Source of the DNA: Phenylobacterium sp.
GTDB taxonomy: Bacteria > Pseudomonadota > Alphaproteobacteria > Caulobacterales > Caulobacteraceae
Assembly: GCA_004799545.1 (NCBI GenBank)
Contig: SSMU01000015.1
Location: forward strand, 1 to 64,000
Direction: 5' to 3'
Length of the DNA stretch: 64,000 nt
Shown here: in pieces, positions 1 to 10,633 of the stretch
How positions within the stretch are numbered: position 1 is the stretch's first letter
How the letters are laid out: each line of letters starts with the position of its first letter
Translations under genes and position numbers: made by a program
Notes under the pieces: generated by a model
Told to the model about the DNA's origin: nothing
The model's database searches: none
Seen by the model: the letters and a program-made list of their open reading frames with translations, nothing else

Positions 1-106
1 GCGTCATGGTGATCGCCGCCGTCAACGTCGTCTTCCCATGGTCAACGTGACCAATCGTGCCGATGTTGCAGTGCGGCTTGTTGCGTTGAAACTTTTCCTT
101 GGCCAT
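1..106 (-). CDS. tuf: Elongation factor Tu, N-terminal part (runs off the window)
   Basis: Only the first 35 codons are inside the window. The translation begins [13 protein letters not shown] and continues into the GTP-binding P-loop GHVDHGKTT, which is diagnostic for EF-Tu, the GTPase that delivers aminoacyl-tRNA to the ribosomal A site. It lies directly downstream of tRNA-Tyr and tRNA-Gly on the same strand. That is the widely conserved tRNA-tuf arrangement, so the three are probably cotranscribed (inference). Which tuf copy this is cannot be told from the fragment. Confidence 0.97.
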   Translation of the reverse strand, partial: MAKEKFQRNKPHCNIGTIGHVDHGKTTLTAAITMT

Positions 107-148
107 CAGGGTCCTGCCGGCGTTGTTTTAAGTGATGAATGAGCAAGC

Positions 149-222
149 TGGAGCGGGTAGCGGGAATCGAACCCGCATCCTCAGCTTGGAAGGCTGCTGC
201 ACTACCATTGTGCTATACCCGC
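149..222 (-). tRNA. tRNA-Gly (anticodon UCC)
   Basis: Read on the minus strand the gene folds as a 74-nt cloverleaf. The acceptor stem is GCGGGTA paired with TACCCGC, the T-arm has GGTTCGATTC, and the anticodon loop CTTCCAA carries TCC. The discriminator base is T, as is usual for tRNA-Gly, and CCA is encoded. It lies between tRNA-Tyr and tuf and probably shares their transcript. Confidence 0.97.
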
Positions 223-275
223 CAGGCTTGAGCGGGGGTCGCCCGATCGCTCCTCTCATCCGGTCTTCCGGCGCG

Positions 276-361
276 TGGTGGGGGAAGTAGGACTCGAACC
301 TACGAAGGCGTACGCCAGCGGATTTACAGTCCGCCCCCTTTGCCACTCGGGACATTCCCCC
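276..361 (-). tRNA. tRNA-Tyr (anticodon GUA)
   Basis: This is an 86-nt type II tRNA on the minus strand with the long variable arm expected for bacterial tRNA-Tyr. The acceptor stem GGGGGAA pairs with TTCCCCC, the anticodon loop CTGTAAA carries GTA, and the T-arm has GGTTCGAGTC. CCA is encoded. It is the first gene of the apparent tRNA-Tyr/tRNA-Gly/tuf transcript, whose promoter should lie just upstream, between here and the divergent rRNA methyltransferase gene. Confidence 0.97.
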
Positions 362-495
362 GCGCGCACGGAGCCTAGCTGGCGCCTCGAACAAAACGCT
401 TCCACGGGCAGGAGCGACAGGGCTTAAAGGCCGCCGAACGCTTGGTCCTGATCGCGGAAGCCCCGCCGGGGCCCCAATTTGGAGCGCGTCTTATA

Positions 496-1302
496 GTGGC
501 CTCGACTTTCGAACGCAACGACGCCCGGAAGGGCCGAAAAGGCCACGCGCCCAGGCATTTCCAACGACGGCCTGAGGCGGGCTCCACGAAGGATTCCGCC
601 GACTGGATTTGGGGCTGGCACGCGGTCGAGGCGGCGCTGGAGAACCCCCGCCGAGGCGAGCCCGTGCGGCTCCTGGCGACGGCGGAACGGGCCCGCCAGA
701 TCGAGGCGCGATTCGGCCGGCTGAAGACCCTGGAGATCGTCGACAACGGCCAGATCGCCCAGCACCTGCCGCAGGCCGCCGTCCACCAGGGCGTGGCGCT
801 TCGGGCCGGAGAGCTGGAGACCGTCGGCCTCGACGAGTTCGAAGCGCGGCCGGGCGCGGTCCTGCTGCTGCTCGACCAGGTGACCGATCCGCAGAACGTC
901 GGCGCCATCCTGCGCTCGGCGGCGGCCTTCGGGGCGGCGGGCGTCGTCCTGCAGGAGCGCCACGCCCCGCGGATCACCGGCGCCCTGGCCAAGGCCGCGG
1001 CCGGCGCCCTGGAGCGCATCCCCATGGCCCGGGTGACCAACCTCTCGCGGGCGCTGGAAGAGCTGGCCGACGCCGGCTGGCGGCCCGTGGGCCTGAGCGG
1101 CGCGGCGGAGCGGCCGCTGGCCGAGGTGCTGGACGCCCGGCCGACCGTGCTGGTGCTGGGCTCCGAGGGCGAGGGCCTGCGCCGGCTGGTCTCCGAGCAC
1201 TGCGACGAGCTGGCGAAGATCCCCATGCCGGGCGGCTTCGAGAGCCTGAACGTCTCGGCGGCCGCAGCCGTCGCGCTTTATGAAGCCGCAAAGCCGCGCT
1301 AG
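496..1302 (+). CDS. rlmB: 23S rRNA 2'-O-methyltransferase of the RlmB/TrmH (SpoU) family
   Basis: A SPOUT-family methyltransferase, expected to 2'-O-methylate a guanosine in the 23S rRNA peptidyl-transferase region using S-adenosylmethionine. The three SpoU motifs are present: DPQNVGAILRSA (about residues 131-142), VLGSEGEGL (220-228) and IPMPGGFESLNVSAA (242 on). The N-terminal substrate-binding domain (WGWHAVEAAL) is normal for RlmB. No ATG precedes the domain. I chose the GTG at 496; a TTG at 442 is in frame and would add 18 basic/proline-rich residues. TerC-like gene follows 11 bp downstream. Confidence 0.88.
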   Translation: MASTFERNDARKGRKGHAPRHFQRRPEAGSTKDSADWIWGWHAVEAALENPRRGEPVRLLATAERARQIEARFGRLKTLEIVDNGQIAQHLPQAAVHQGVALRAGELETVGLDEFEARPGAVLLLLDQVTDPQNVGAILRSAAAFGAAGVVLQERHAPRITGALAKAAAGALERIPMARVTNLSRALEELADAGWRPVGLSGAAERPLAEVLDARPTVLVLGSEGEGLRRLVSEHCDELAKIPMPGGFESLNVSAAAAVALYEAAKPR

Positions 1303-1313
1303 TCCGGACCGGC

Positions 1314-2060
1314 ATGACGCTTCCCCTCCCCGCCTATATCGACGCCGGCGCCGCCGCCGCCTTCCTGCAGGTGCTGATGATCGACGTCGCCCTGGCCGGC
1401 GACAACGCCGTGGCCGTGGGCCTGGTGGCCGGTGGCCTGCCCGAGAAACAGCGCCGGCTGGCCATCGTCCTGGGCCTGGGCGGCGCGGTGGTGATGCTGA
1501 TCGGCCTGGCGCTGATCGCCACCAAGCTGCTGAGCGTCGTGGGCCTGCTGCTGGCCGGCGGCCTCCTGTTGCTTTGGGTCTGCTGGAAGATGTGGCGCGA
1601 CCTCCGCGCCCAGGGCCGCGAAGAGGAGGCCGAGGGCCAGGCGGCGCTCGAGGCCGCGACGGGCGTCAAGTTCGGGGTCGCGCCAAAGGGAGCGCCCAAG
1701 CCCAAGACCATGGGCCAGGCGCTGCTCCAGATCCTGGCGGCCGACCTGACCATGTCGCTGGACAATGTGCTAGCGGTGGCCGGCGCGGCGCGCGAGCACC
1801 CGATGGTGCTGGTGGCGGGCCTCTTGATCTCGATCACCCTGATGGGCTTCGCGGCGAGCTGGATCGCCAAGCTGCTGCACCGCTTCCGCTGGATCGGCTA
1901 CATCGGCCTGGCGATCGTCTTCTATGTGGCCCTGCACATGGTCTGGGAGGGCACCCGGACCGTGGCCATCGATACCGGCCAGACCCACCGCTACAACGCC
2001 GCCATGCCCGCCCCCCTCGACATCGGCCCCAAGGAAGCCGCAGAGCGGAAGGCGAAGTAG
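1314..2060 (+). CDS. TerC family (YjbE-type) integral membrane protein
   Basis: A 248-residue inner-membrane protein with about seven hydrophobic segments arranged as two similar halves. Each half has the TerC-family acidic motif: DVALAGDNAVAV near residue 25 and DLTMSLDNVLAVAGA near residue 145. TerC proteins are linked to metal-ion (often manganese) export or metalation of secreted enzymes; the substrate here cannot be read from sequence. A charged cytosolic loop (about 100-140) separates the halves. It probably forms an operon with the upstream methyltransferase. Confidence 0.85.
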   Translation: MTLPLPAYIDAGAAAAFLQVLMIDVALAGDNAVAVGLVAGGLPEKQRRLAIVLGLGGAVVMLIGLALIATKLLSVVGLLLAGGLLLLWVCWKMWRDLRAQGREEEAEGQAALEAATGVKFGVAPKGAPKPKTMGQALLQILAADLTMSLDNVLAVAGAAREHPMVLVAGLLISITLMGFAASWIAKLLHRFRWIGYIGLAIVFYVALHMVWEGTRTVAIDTGQTHRYNAAMPAPLDIGPKEAAERKAK

Positions 2061-2063
2061 GCG

Positions 2064-3881
<1,818 letters not shown>

Positions 3882-4085
3882 GGGCCTTCGGGCGGGTCAG
3901 CTTGAAGAAGTCGCCGCATATAGGCCGACCGCGACGCTTCGCCAAAGCCGTCGCGGCCCGCCCATGGCCCGTCGCGCAGGAATTCCTCGCCAAACCGCGT
4001 TATCGGGGTAAGTCTCCCCCAGGGCGAAGGCGGCGGCCCTTGAGTCGTCAAGAGTAGTACGCCGTCTCAAATCGGGAGAAAACGC

Positions 4086-4511
4086 ATGTTGAAAGGCGTC
4101 AACTGGATCGCCGTGATCATCGCGGTGGTATTGCTCGAAGGTCTCGGCTTCCTCTGGTACGGACCCTTGTTCGGCAAGGCCTGGATCGCGGCGCTGGGCC
4201 ACGACGTAAGCACGGCCAACGCGAACATGATGATGGCCGTCGGCGTAGTGAATACTCTGGTCTGCGTCGTGGGCCTGTCCTGGCTGATCAACCGCACCGG
4301 CGCGGCCACCCTGGGCGCAGCGGTGGCGGCCTCAGTGGCCGCCTGGTTCTTCTTCAGCCTGACCACCCAGTCGTTGGAATACCTCTACATGGGCATGACG
4401 CTCAGGCTGCTGGAGATCAACGCGGCCTTCCAGCTGGTCTCGTTCGTCGTGGCCGGCGCGACGCTGAACCTCGTCAAGTTCGGCGCAGCGGCGCAAACCG
4501 CGGCGGCCTGA
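4086..4511 (+). CDS. DUF1761 family small membrane protein
   Basis: A 141-residue protein with four predicted membrane helices, starting MLKGVNWIAVIIA. The early GFLWYGPLFGKAW segment is typical of DUF1761 proteins, whose function is unknown. A good Shine-Dalgarno (GGGAG, 7 nt before the ATG) supports the start. It is monocistronic, bounded by a possible terminator hairpin before the convergent methyltransferase gene. Confidence 0.75.
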   Translation: MLKGVNWIAVIIAVVLLEGLGFLWYGPLFGKAWIAALGHDVSTANANMMMAVGVVNTLVCVVGLSWLINRTGAATLGAAVAASVAAWFFFSLTTQSLEYLYMGMTLRLLEINAAFQLVSFVVAGATLNLVKFGAAAQTAAA

Positions 4512-4524
4512 CCTCCGCAAGTGA

Positions 4525-4552
4525 GCCCCCGCCGCCACGCGCGGCGGGGCGC
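4525..4552. terminator. GC-rich hairpin between convergent genes
   Basis: Perfect 9-bp stem CCCCGCCGC / GCGGCGGGG with a CACGC loop, sitting between the stops of the convergent DUF1761 and methyltransferase genes. There is no long T-run on either side, so termination efficiency is uncertain; it could serve both directions. Confidence 0.5.
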
Positions 4553-4556
4553 TTCC

Positions 4557-5189
4557 TCAGACCGGCTTGGTCTGGATGAACCCCCAGTAGGTGTCGGGGC
4601 CCGCGCGCGTTTCGAAACCGATGTCGATCGAGATGATGTCGACGAAGCCGGTCCGGCGGATCAACTCGATCCACATGCTTTTGCCCAGCACGCTGTAGTG
4701 GTTCGGATTGGCCTGGTGGGCGGGCGCCGTGTCGGGGGCCGGCGCCTCCATATAGAGCACGCCGCCCGGCTTGAGCACGCGGTGCATCTCCGAGAGGGTA
4801 AAGAACGGAAAGACGCTGTGCTCGAGGGCATGGCGACACCAGACCAGGTCGAAGCGGTCATCCTCGAAATCGAGGAACGACAGGTCCATCTCCACGATGT
4901 TCAGCCCCTTGGCGCGGCAGACCTCGGCGTCCGGACCGAGGGTTACGCCCACGGCGTCGAGCCCCGCGGCCTTGAACAGCTCCAGCGCCACGCCCTGGCC
5001 GCACCCCACGTCCAGCACCGCCCCGCCGTCCGGCGGCGGTCGGACCTTCGCCAGGTTCGCGAACATCCGCCTGGTCAGCTCGGTGTGCAGGTCGGTCGGC
5101 GGCTCCGGATAGATGTCGCCGCGCAGCTTCTCCAGGAAGGCGTCGAGGCGCCGATAGCGCTCCAGGGTCGGATCGGGACGATCGGGCAT
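4557..5189 (-). CDS. SAM-dependent class I methyltransferase
   Basis: A 210-residue Rossmann methyltransferase of the Methyltransf_11 type. SAM-binding motif I is VLDVGCGQG (residues 58-66). It is followed by the acidic strand (NIVEMDLSFLDF), the DLVWCRHALEH post-motif and the MHRVLKPGGVLYMEAP segment typical of small-molecule or lipid methyltransferases. The substrate is unknown. The start was chosen at the ATG of MPDRPDPTLE because a GGAG lies 8-9 nt upstream; the open frame continues further but without a ribosome site. It is divergent from the glycosyltransferase, which may point to a joint surface-polysaccharide role (inference). Confidence 0.82.
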   Translation of the reverse strand: MPDRPDPTLERYRRLDAFLEKLRGDIYPEPPTDLHTELTRRMFANLAKVRPPPDGGAVLDVGCGQGVALELFKAAGLDAVGVTLGPDAEVCRAKGLNIVEMDLSFLDFEDDRFDLVWCRHALEHSVFPFFTLSEMHRVLKPGGVLYMEAPAPDTAPAHQANPNHYSVLGKSMWIELIRRTGFVDIISIDIGFETRAGPDTYWGFIQTKPV

Positions 5190-5271
5190 GCAAGCTCCTG
5201 CCTCCCCGTTAGCCGCCGGCCATGCTAGCCACAAGGCCGCGCCGCCGGGGCGCGGCCGCAGGAATGGCGAG

Positions 5272-6462
5272 TTGCGTCGGAAGGTGACGATCACCTGGCA
5301 GGTCTCCAGCTATTTCGGCTGGGGCGTCTATGGCCTGAACCTGGCGCTCAACTGGGCCCGCGACCCGCAGGTGCAGCTGGTCTGCGCCCAGGAAGTGACC
5401 GCCGCCGACGTGGCCGTAGATCCGCTGGCCTGGACGGTCCTGCGCCCCTTCGTCCGGGCCTCGGCCGAGCTCGCGCGATCCTTCCAGGGCCATGACGGCG
5501 AGACCGCCGCCAGCACCGGCCCGGTGCTGGTCCACCTCAATGACGGCTTCCTGACCCCGGCCAGCGCCCAGGGTGTCACCCTGACCGGGCGCCCCGACAT
5601 CGGCGTCACCTTCCTGGAGACCGCCCGGCTCAATCCCCTTGCGGCGGCGCGGGCGCGCCGCCTGCCGCTGATCGTCACCGGGTCGCGCTGGAACGAGGCG
5701 GTGCTGCGCGCCAACGGCGTCGAGAACGTCCGCACCATCCTGCAGGGCGTCGATCCGACCCTGTTCCACCCCGCCCCGCGGCGCGGCATCCTGGGCGACC
5801 GGTTCCTGGTGTTCAGCGGGGGCAAGCTGGAGCGCCGCAAGGGCCAGGACCTGGTGCTCGCCGCCTTCCGGATCTTCGCCGAACGCCATCCCGAGGCCCT
5901 GCTGGTCACCGCTTGGCACTGCCCGTGGCCGGAGCTGGCCGCGAGCCTCGACGTCTCGGGCCTGGCGGCGCCGATCCCTTTCCGCCCCGACGGCTACGTG
6001 GACGTCCCGGCCTGGGCGGAGGCGAGCGGGGTCGCCGCCGACCAGGTGCTCGATCTCGGCGACATCCCCAACGCTCACATGGCTGTCCTGCTGCGGGAGA
6101 TGGACGTGGCGCTGTTCCCCAACCGCTGCGAGGGCGGCACCAACCTGGTGGCCATGGAGGCCATGGCCTGCGGCGTGCCGGCCATCCTGTCGCGGAACTC
6201 CGGCCACCTCGACCTGATCGAGGACGACAACAGCTATCCCCTCTCCCGACAGGGCGAGCTCACCGGCCCGGAGGCGGGCTTCGCAGGCGTCGCCGGCTGG
6301 GGCGAGAGCGACGTGGACGAGATCGTGGCCGCCCTCGAAGCGGTCCATGCCGATCGCCAGGCGGCCCGCCGGCGCGGCTTGGCCGGCGCCGCCACCCTGG
6401 CGCGGATGCCCTGGGCGCGCACCGCCCGCGAGCTGAAGGACGCGGTGCTGGCGGTCTGCTAG
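5272..6462 (+). CDS. GT4-type glycosyltransferase
   Basis: A GT-B glycosyltransferase of about 396 residues. The C-terminal nucleotide-sugar domain shows FSGGKLERRKGQDLVLAAF and then the GT4 donor-binding signature RCEGGTNLVAMEAMACGVPAI with the acidic catalytic Glu. The sugar and acceptor are unknown. The start is uncertain: the TTG at 5272 has AGGAA 7 nt upstream and begins just before the conserved N-terminal VTITWQVSSYFG. A GTG at 5284 and an ATG at 5188 are alternatives, but the latter would overlap the divergent methyltransferase start. Confidence 0.82.
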   Translation: MRRKVTITWQVSSYFGWGVYGLNLALNWARDPQVQLVCAQEVTAADVAVDPLAWTVLRPFVRASAELARSFQGHDGETAASTGPVLVHLNDGFLTPASAQGVTLTGRPDIGVTFLETARLNPLAAARARRLPLIVTGSRWNEAVLRANGVENVRTILQGVDPTLFHPAPRRGILGDRFLVFSGGKLERRKGQDLVLAAFRIFAERHPEALLVTAWHCPWPELAASLDVSGLAAPIPFRPDGYVDVPAWAEASGVAADQVLDLGDIPNAHMAVLLREMDVALFPNRCEGGTNLVAMEAMACGVPAILSRNSGHLDLIEDDNSYPLSRQGELTGPEAGFAGVAGWGESDVDEIVAALEAVHADRQAARRRGLAGAATLARMPWARTARELKDAVLAVC

Positions 6463-6466
6463 CCGC

Positions 6467-6820
6467 CTAGAAGGGGCCCTTGAAGACGAAGAAGGCGCCC
6501 AGGGCGATGAAGGCGAAGCCCACGATATGGTTGGCGGTCAGCGGCTCCTTCAGCCACAGCACCGAGAATACCGCGAACACCGCCAGCGTGATCACCTCCT
6601 GCATGGCCTTCAGCTCGGCCGGGTCGTAGGCGGCGCGACCGATCCGGTTGGCCGGCACCGCCAGGCAGTATTCGAAGAAGGCGATCCCCCAGCTGATCGC
6701 GATGATCAGCCACAAGGGCCGGTTCTCGACCTTCAGCTGGCCGTACCAGGCGAAGGTCATGAAGACGTTCGAGGCGACCAGCATCAGGATCGGCAGGGTC
6801 GCGGTCCAGATGGCGGGCAT
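6467..6820 (-). CDS. DMT superfamily small membrane protein (DUF486)
   Basis: A 117-residue protein with four membrane helices. NVFMTFAWYGQLK near the N-terminus and FFEYCLAVPANRIG in the middle are characteristic of DUF486 proteins, which resemble half-size drug/metabolite transporters. The substrate is unknown. It is convergent with the glycosyltransferase (4-bp gap) and divergent from potF. Confidence 0.82.
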   Translation of the reverse strand: MPAIWTATLPILMLVASNVFMTFAWYGQLKVENRPLWLIIAISWGIAFFEYCLAVPANRIGRAAYDPAELKAMQEVITLAVFAVFSVLWLKEPLTANHIVGFAFIALGAFFVFKGPF

Positions 6821-6894
6821 GGGCGCTCCGGGTTAGGCGGGGGTTAGACGGGCCTCTAACGCGCCCTATAAGCTTTCGGAAGCAAGGGGGCGGC

Positions 6895-7992
6895 ATGCGG
6901 GCTTGGTGCGGAGCTTTGGGACTGGCGGCGGCGCTCGTTCTGGCGGCCTGCGGCGGCCCGTCCGGCAAGCCTGCCCAAGAGCTCAACATCTACAACTGGT
7001 CGGACTACATCGACCCCGCCCTGATCGACCAATTCAGCCGCGAGACCGCGATCAAGGTCCGCTACGACACCTTCGATTCCAACGAGGTGCTGGAGACCAA
7101 GGTGCTGCAGGGCGGCACGGGCTACGACCTGGTCGTCCCGTCCAACCACAACCTGCCCCGCTACATCACAGCCGGCGCGATCCAGCCGCTGGACAAGGCG
7201 AAGCTGGCGGGCCTGAAGACCCTCGATCCCGCCGTCGTGGCGCGGCTCCAGATCTTCGATCCCGGCGAGAGATATTCCGTCCCCTACATGCAGGGCACCA
7301 TCGGCATCGGCTACAACGCCGACGCCGTGGCCAAGCGGCTGGGCCGGCCGGTGGACAGCTGGGCGGTGGTTTTCGACCCCGCCAACCTCGCCAAGCTGAA
7401 GGACTGCGGCGTCTATTTCCTCGACGCCTCGGAGGACATGTACGCGGTCGCCCTGCGCTATCTCGGCAAGGACCCGAACTCCACCAATCCCGCCGACTAC
7501 GCCGCCGCCACCGACCTACTGATGAAGGTGCGGCCCTACGTCCGGAAGTTCCACTCCTCGGCCTACATAGACGCCCTGGCCAACGGCGACATCTGCCTGG
7601 CCATCGGCTACTCGGGCGACGTGCTGCAGGCCAAGGCCCGGGCGGCGGAGGCGAAGAACGGCGTGAAGATCGCCTACGCCATCCCCAAGGAGGGCAGCCA
7701 AGTCTGGTACGATCTGTTCGTGATCCCGGCGGACGCGCCGCACGTGGACGCCGCCCACCGGTTCATCGATTTCATGCTGCGGCCGGAGGTCATCGCCAGG
7801 GCCTCCAATCATACCCGCTACGCGAACGCCAACGCCGCCGCGACCCGGCTGGTCGACCCCTCGGTCCGCGACGATCCGGGGGCCTATCCGCCGCCCGACG
7901 TCCAGGCGCGGCTGTTCGTCACCACCACCAAGGACCAGGCCCTGCTGCGCGAGGTGAACCGCGAGTGGACCCGGGTGCTGACCGGCCAATGA
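6895..7992 (+). CDS. potF: Polyamine ABC transporter, periplasmic binding lipoprotein
   Basis: Captures putrescine/spermidine-type substrates in the periplasm for import. The N-terminus is a lipoprotein signal with lipobox LAAC (Cys19). Mature sequence begins with the PotD/PotF family hallmark LNIYNWSDYIDP and continues through YDLVVPSNHNLPRY and VPYMQGTIGIGYNADAV. The length of 365 residues is normal for PotF. It heads a four-gene transporter operon with 4-bp ATGA overlaps. Putrescine versus spermidine specificity was not resolved. Confidence 0.92.
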   Translation: MRAWCGALGLAAALVLAACGGPSGKPAQELNIYNWSDYIDPALIDQFSRETAIKVRYDTFDSNEVLETKVLQGGTGYDLVVPSNHNLPRYITAGAIQPLDKAKLAGLKTLDPAVVARLQIFDPGERYSVPYMQGTIGIGYNADAVAKRLGRPVDSWAVVFDPANLAKLKDCGVYFLDASEDMYAVALRYLGKDPNSTNPADYAAATDLLMKVRPYVRKFHSSAYIDALANGDICLAIGYSGDVLQAKARAAEAKNGVKIAYAIPKEGSQVWYDLFVIPADAPHVDAAHRFIDFMLRPEVIARASNHTRYANANAAATRLVDPSVRDDPGAYPPPDVQARLFVTTTKDQALLREVNREWTRVLTGQ

Positions 7993-8957
7993 CCGCCCCG
8001 CTTGTCCGCTTCGAAGCGGTGACCAAGCGGTTCGGCGCGGAGACCGCGGTCGACGACGTCACCCTGGAGATCGCCGAGGGCGAGTTCTTCGCCCTGCTCG
8101 GCCCCTCCGGCTGCGGCAAGACCACCCTGATGCGCCTGCTGGCCGGGTTCGAGACGCCGGACGCGGGCCGCATCCGGCTGGCCGGCGAGGACGTCACCGA
8201 CATGCCGCCGCACCGCCGGCCGGCGCACATGATGTTCCAGGCCTACGCCCTGTTCCCGCACCTGACCGTGGCCCAGAACGTGGCCTTCGGGCTGAAGGCG
8301 CAAGGGCGGCCCAAGAGGGAGATCGCCGTCCGCGTCGAGGAGATGCTGGCCCTGGTCAGGCTCGAGGGGCTCGGCGGCCGCAAGCCCGACGAGCTCTCCG
8401 GCGGCCAGAAGCAGCGGGTGGCCCTGGCCCGGGCGCTGGCGCCTGCGCCCCGCATCCTGCTGCTCGACGAGCCCATGGCGGCGCTCGACCGCAAGCTGCG
8501 GGAAGAGACCCAGTTCGAGCTGAAGCGCCTGCAGGCGGCGCTCGGCCTGACCTTCCTGATCGTCACCCATGACCGGGACGAGGCCATGGTCGTGGGCGAC
8601 CGTCTGGCGGTGATGCGCGACGGCCGGATCGTCCAGGTGGGCACGCCGGCGGAGCTCTACGAGCGGCCGGCCGGCCGCTTCGTGGCCGGTTTCCTGGGCG
8701 AGGTGAACCTGATCGGCGAGATCGGCGTGCGGCCGGAGCGGATGCGCCTCAGCCGCGCCGAGCCTGCCGCCGCCAACCGCCTGGCAGGAACCGTGACCGA
8801 GGTCGGCTATCTCGGCGACCGGACGATCTACGGCGTCGAGACCACAGCCGGCGCAATGCGCGTCGCCCAGCCCACTGGCGGCGGCGAGCGGGCCCAGGTC
8901 GGCGAGGCGGTCTGGCTCAGCTACCCGGCCGACGCGGCGATGAGGCTCGGGCGATGA
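7989..8957 (+). CDS. potG: Polyamine ABC transporter, ATP-binding subunit
   Basis: Cytosolic ATPase that powers the polyamine importer. It has Walker A GPSGCGKTT (about residues 38-46), the Q-loop, signature [15 protein letters not shown], Walker B RILLLDEPMAALD, and the H-loop in FLIVTHDRDEAM. A C-terminal TOBE-like regulatory domain contains IGVRPERMRL. The 322-residue frame starts at the ATG that overlaps the potF stop (ATGA), indicating translational coupling. Confidence 0.93.
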   Translation: MTAPLVRFEAVTKRFGAETAVDDVTLEIAEGEFFALLGPSGCGKTTLMRLLAGFETPDAGRIRLAGEDVTDMPPHRRPAHMMFQAYALFPHLTVAQNVAFGLKAQGRPKREIAVRVEEMLALVRLEGLGGRKPDELSGGQKQRVALARALAPAPRILLLDEPMAALDRKLREETQFELKRLQAALGLTFLIVTHDRDEAMVVGDRLAVMRDGRIVQVGTPAELYERPAGRFVAGFLGEVNLIGEIGVRPERMRLSRAEPAAANRLAGTVTEVGYLGDRTIYGVETTAGAMRVAQPTGGGERAQVGEAVWLSYPADAAMRLGR

Positions 8958-9832
8958 AACGGCCACCTCTCTCCGTTCTGCTACCCTACCTCTGGCTGGC
9001 GGTGTTCTTCGCCCTGCCCTTCGTCCTGGTGGCGAAGCTGTCGCTCAGCCACGCGGCCCTCGCCGTCCCGCCCTATGCGCCGAAGCTCGACCTGAGCCAT
9101 GGCCTGGCCGGCGTCGCCGATTTCCTCCGCGGCCTCGACTTCGCCACCTACCGGCGCCTGACGCAGGATCGGCTCTACCTCGTGGCCTACCTCTCAAGCC
9201 TGGGGTTCGCGGGCCTCTCGACCGCCATCCTGCTGGCGATCGGCTATCCCATGGCCTACGGGATCGCCCGCTGCGGGCCGAGGCTCCGGCCGGCCCTGGT
9301 CATGGCGGTGATCCTGCCGTTCTGGACCAGCTTCCTGATCCGCATCTACGCCTGGATCGCCATCCTCAAGCCCGCGGGCCTGCTCAACCTGGCCCTGGCC
9401 GCCCTGCACCTGCCGGCCGTCACCCTGCTCGACACCAACGCCGGCGTGGTCCTCGGCCTGGTCTACGCCTACCTGCCGTTCATGGTCCTGCCGCTCTACG
9501 CCGTGCTGGAGAAACAGGACGAGAGCCTGATCGAGGCGGCGCAGGACCTGGGCCTGACCCCCCGCCAGGCCTTCTGGCGGGTGACCTTTCCGCTCTCCTG
9601 GCCGGGCGTCGCGGCGGGCTCGCTGCTCTGCTTCATCCCGATGGTCGGCGAGTTCGTGGTGCCCGACCTGATGGGCGGCTCGAAGACCCTGATGCTCGGC
9701 CGCACGGTCTGGACCGAGTTCTTCGCCGACCGCGACTGGCCCGCGGCCTCGGCCGTGGCCATCGTCATGCTGGTGACCCTCGTCGCCCCGATCGTGCTCG
9801 CGCAGCGGCGGCGTATGGCGCTCATGCCATGA
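8954..9832 (+). CDS. potH: Polyamine ABC transporter permease 1
   Basis: Inner-membrane permease of 292 residues with six predicted helices. The cytosolic EAA loop that docks on the ATPase is visible as SLIEAAQDLGLTPRQAFWRVTFPLSWPG. FALPFVLVAKLSLS in the first helix and VGEFVVPDLMGG near the end are typical of PotB/PotH. It overlaps the stop of potG and the start of potI by 4 bp each. Confidence 0.93.
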   Translation: MKRPPLSVLLPYLWLAVFFALPFVLVAKLSLSHAALAVPPYAPKLDLSHGLAGVADFLRGLDFATYRRLTQDRLYLVAYLSSLGFAGLSTAILLAIGYPMAYGIARCGPRLRPALVMAVILPFWTSFLIRIYAWIAILKPAGLLNLALAALHLPAVTLLDTNAGVVLGLVYAYLPFMVLPLYAVLEKQDESLIEAAQDLGLTPRQAFWRVTFPLSWPGVAAGSLLCFIPMVGEFVVPDLMGGSKTLMLGRTVWTEFFADRDWPAASAVAIVMLVTLVAPIVLAQRRRMALMP

Positions 9833-10632
9833 GGCGCGGGCCCTCCCCTTTCGGCATCGCGGCGGTGACCGGCGGCCTCGCCTTCCTCTATGCTCCGATC
9901 GTCCTGCTGGTCGTCTATTCGTTCAATTCCAGTCAGCTGGTGACCGTCTGGGGCGGGCTCTCCCTGCGGTGGTACCGGGCCCTGGCCCAGGACAGTCAGA
10001 TGCTGGACGCCGTCGGGGTGACGCTGCGGGTCGGCCTGATCTCGGCCAGCCTGGCCACCAGCCTCGGACTCCTGGCCGCCATCGCCCTGGTCCGCGCCGG
10101 CCGCTTCCGGGGCCGGACCCTGTTCTCCGGCATGGTCTATGCGCCCCTGGTCATGCCGGAGGTGATCCTCGGCCTGTCGTCGCTGCTGCTGTTCGTCAGC
10201 CTGAAGGTCCCGCGCGGCTTCTGGACGGTGACCGTCAGCCACGCCACCGTCACCCTCTGCTACGCCACGGTGGTCATCCAGGCGCGGCTGGCCGGCTTCG
10301 ACCGCAGCTTGGATGAGGCCGCCCAGGACCTCGGCCTGACGCCGGCCCGCGCCTTCCTGGCCGTCACCCTGCCCAACATCGCCCCGGCCGTGGCCGCCGC
10401 CTGGATGCTGGCCTTCACCCTCTCCCTCGACGACCTGGTGATCGCCAGCTTCACCTCCGGCCCCGGGGCCACCACCCTGCCCATGCGCCTCTACAGCCAG
10501 GTGCGGCTGGGGGTGAACCCAGAGATCAACGCTGTCTCGACCCTGCTGATCGGCGTGGTCGCCGCGGGCGTGGTGGCCGCCTACCTGGTCCAGCAGCGGC
10601 GCCGCGGGCCCGACGGCGCGCGGGTGGCTTAG
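9829..10632 (+). CDS. potI: Polyamine ABC transporter permease 2
   Basis: Second inner-membrane permease, 267 residues, with about six helices. The EAA loop reads DEAAQDLGLTPARAFLAVTLPNIAP, and LSLDDLVIASFTSGPGATTLPM is a hallmark of the PotC/PotI family. It completes a canonical binding protein-ATPase-permease-permease set and runs into the alpha/beta hydrolase gene 1 bp downstream. Confidence 0.93.
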   Translation: MRRGPSPFGIAAVTGGLAFLYAPIVLLVVYSFNSSQLVTVWGGLSLRWYRALAQDSQMLDAVGVTLRVGLISASLATSLGLLAAIALVRAGRFRGRTLFSGMVYAPLVMPEVILGLSSLLLFVSLKVPRGFWTVTVSHATVTLCYATVVIQARLAGFDRSLDEAAQDLGLTPARAFLAVTLPNIAPAVAAAWMLAFTLSLDDLVIASFTSGPGATTLPMRLYSQVRLGVNPEINAVSTLLIGVVAAGVVAAYLVQQRRRGPDGARVA

Positions 10633-10633
10633 G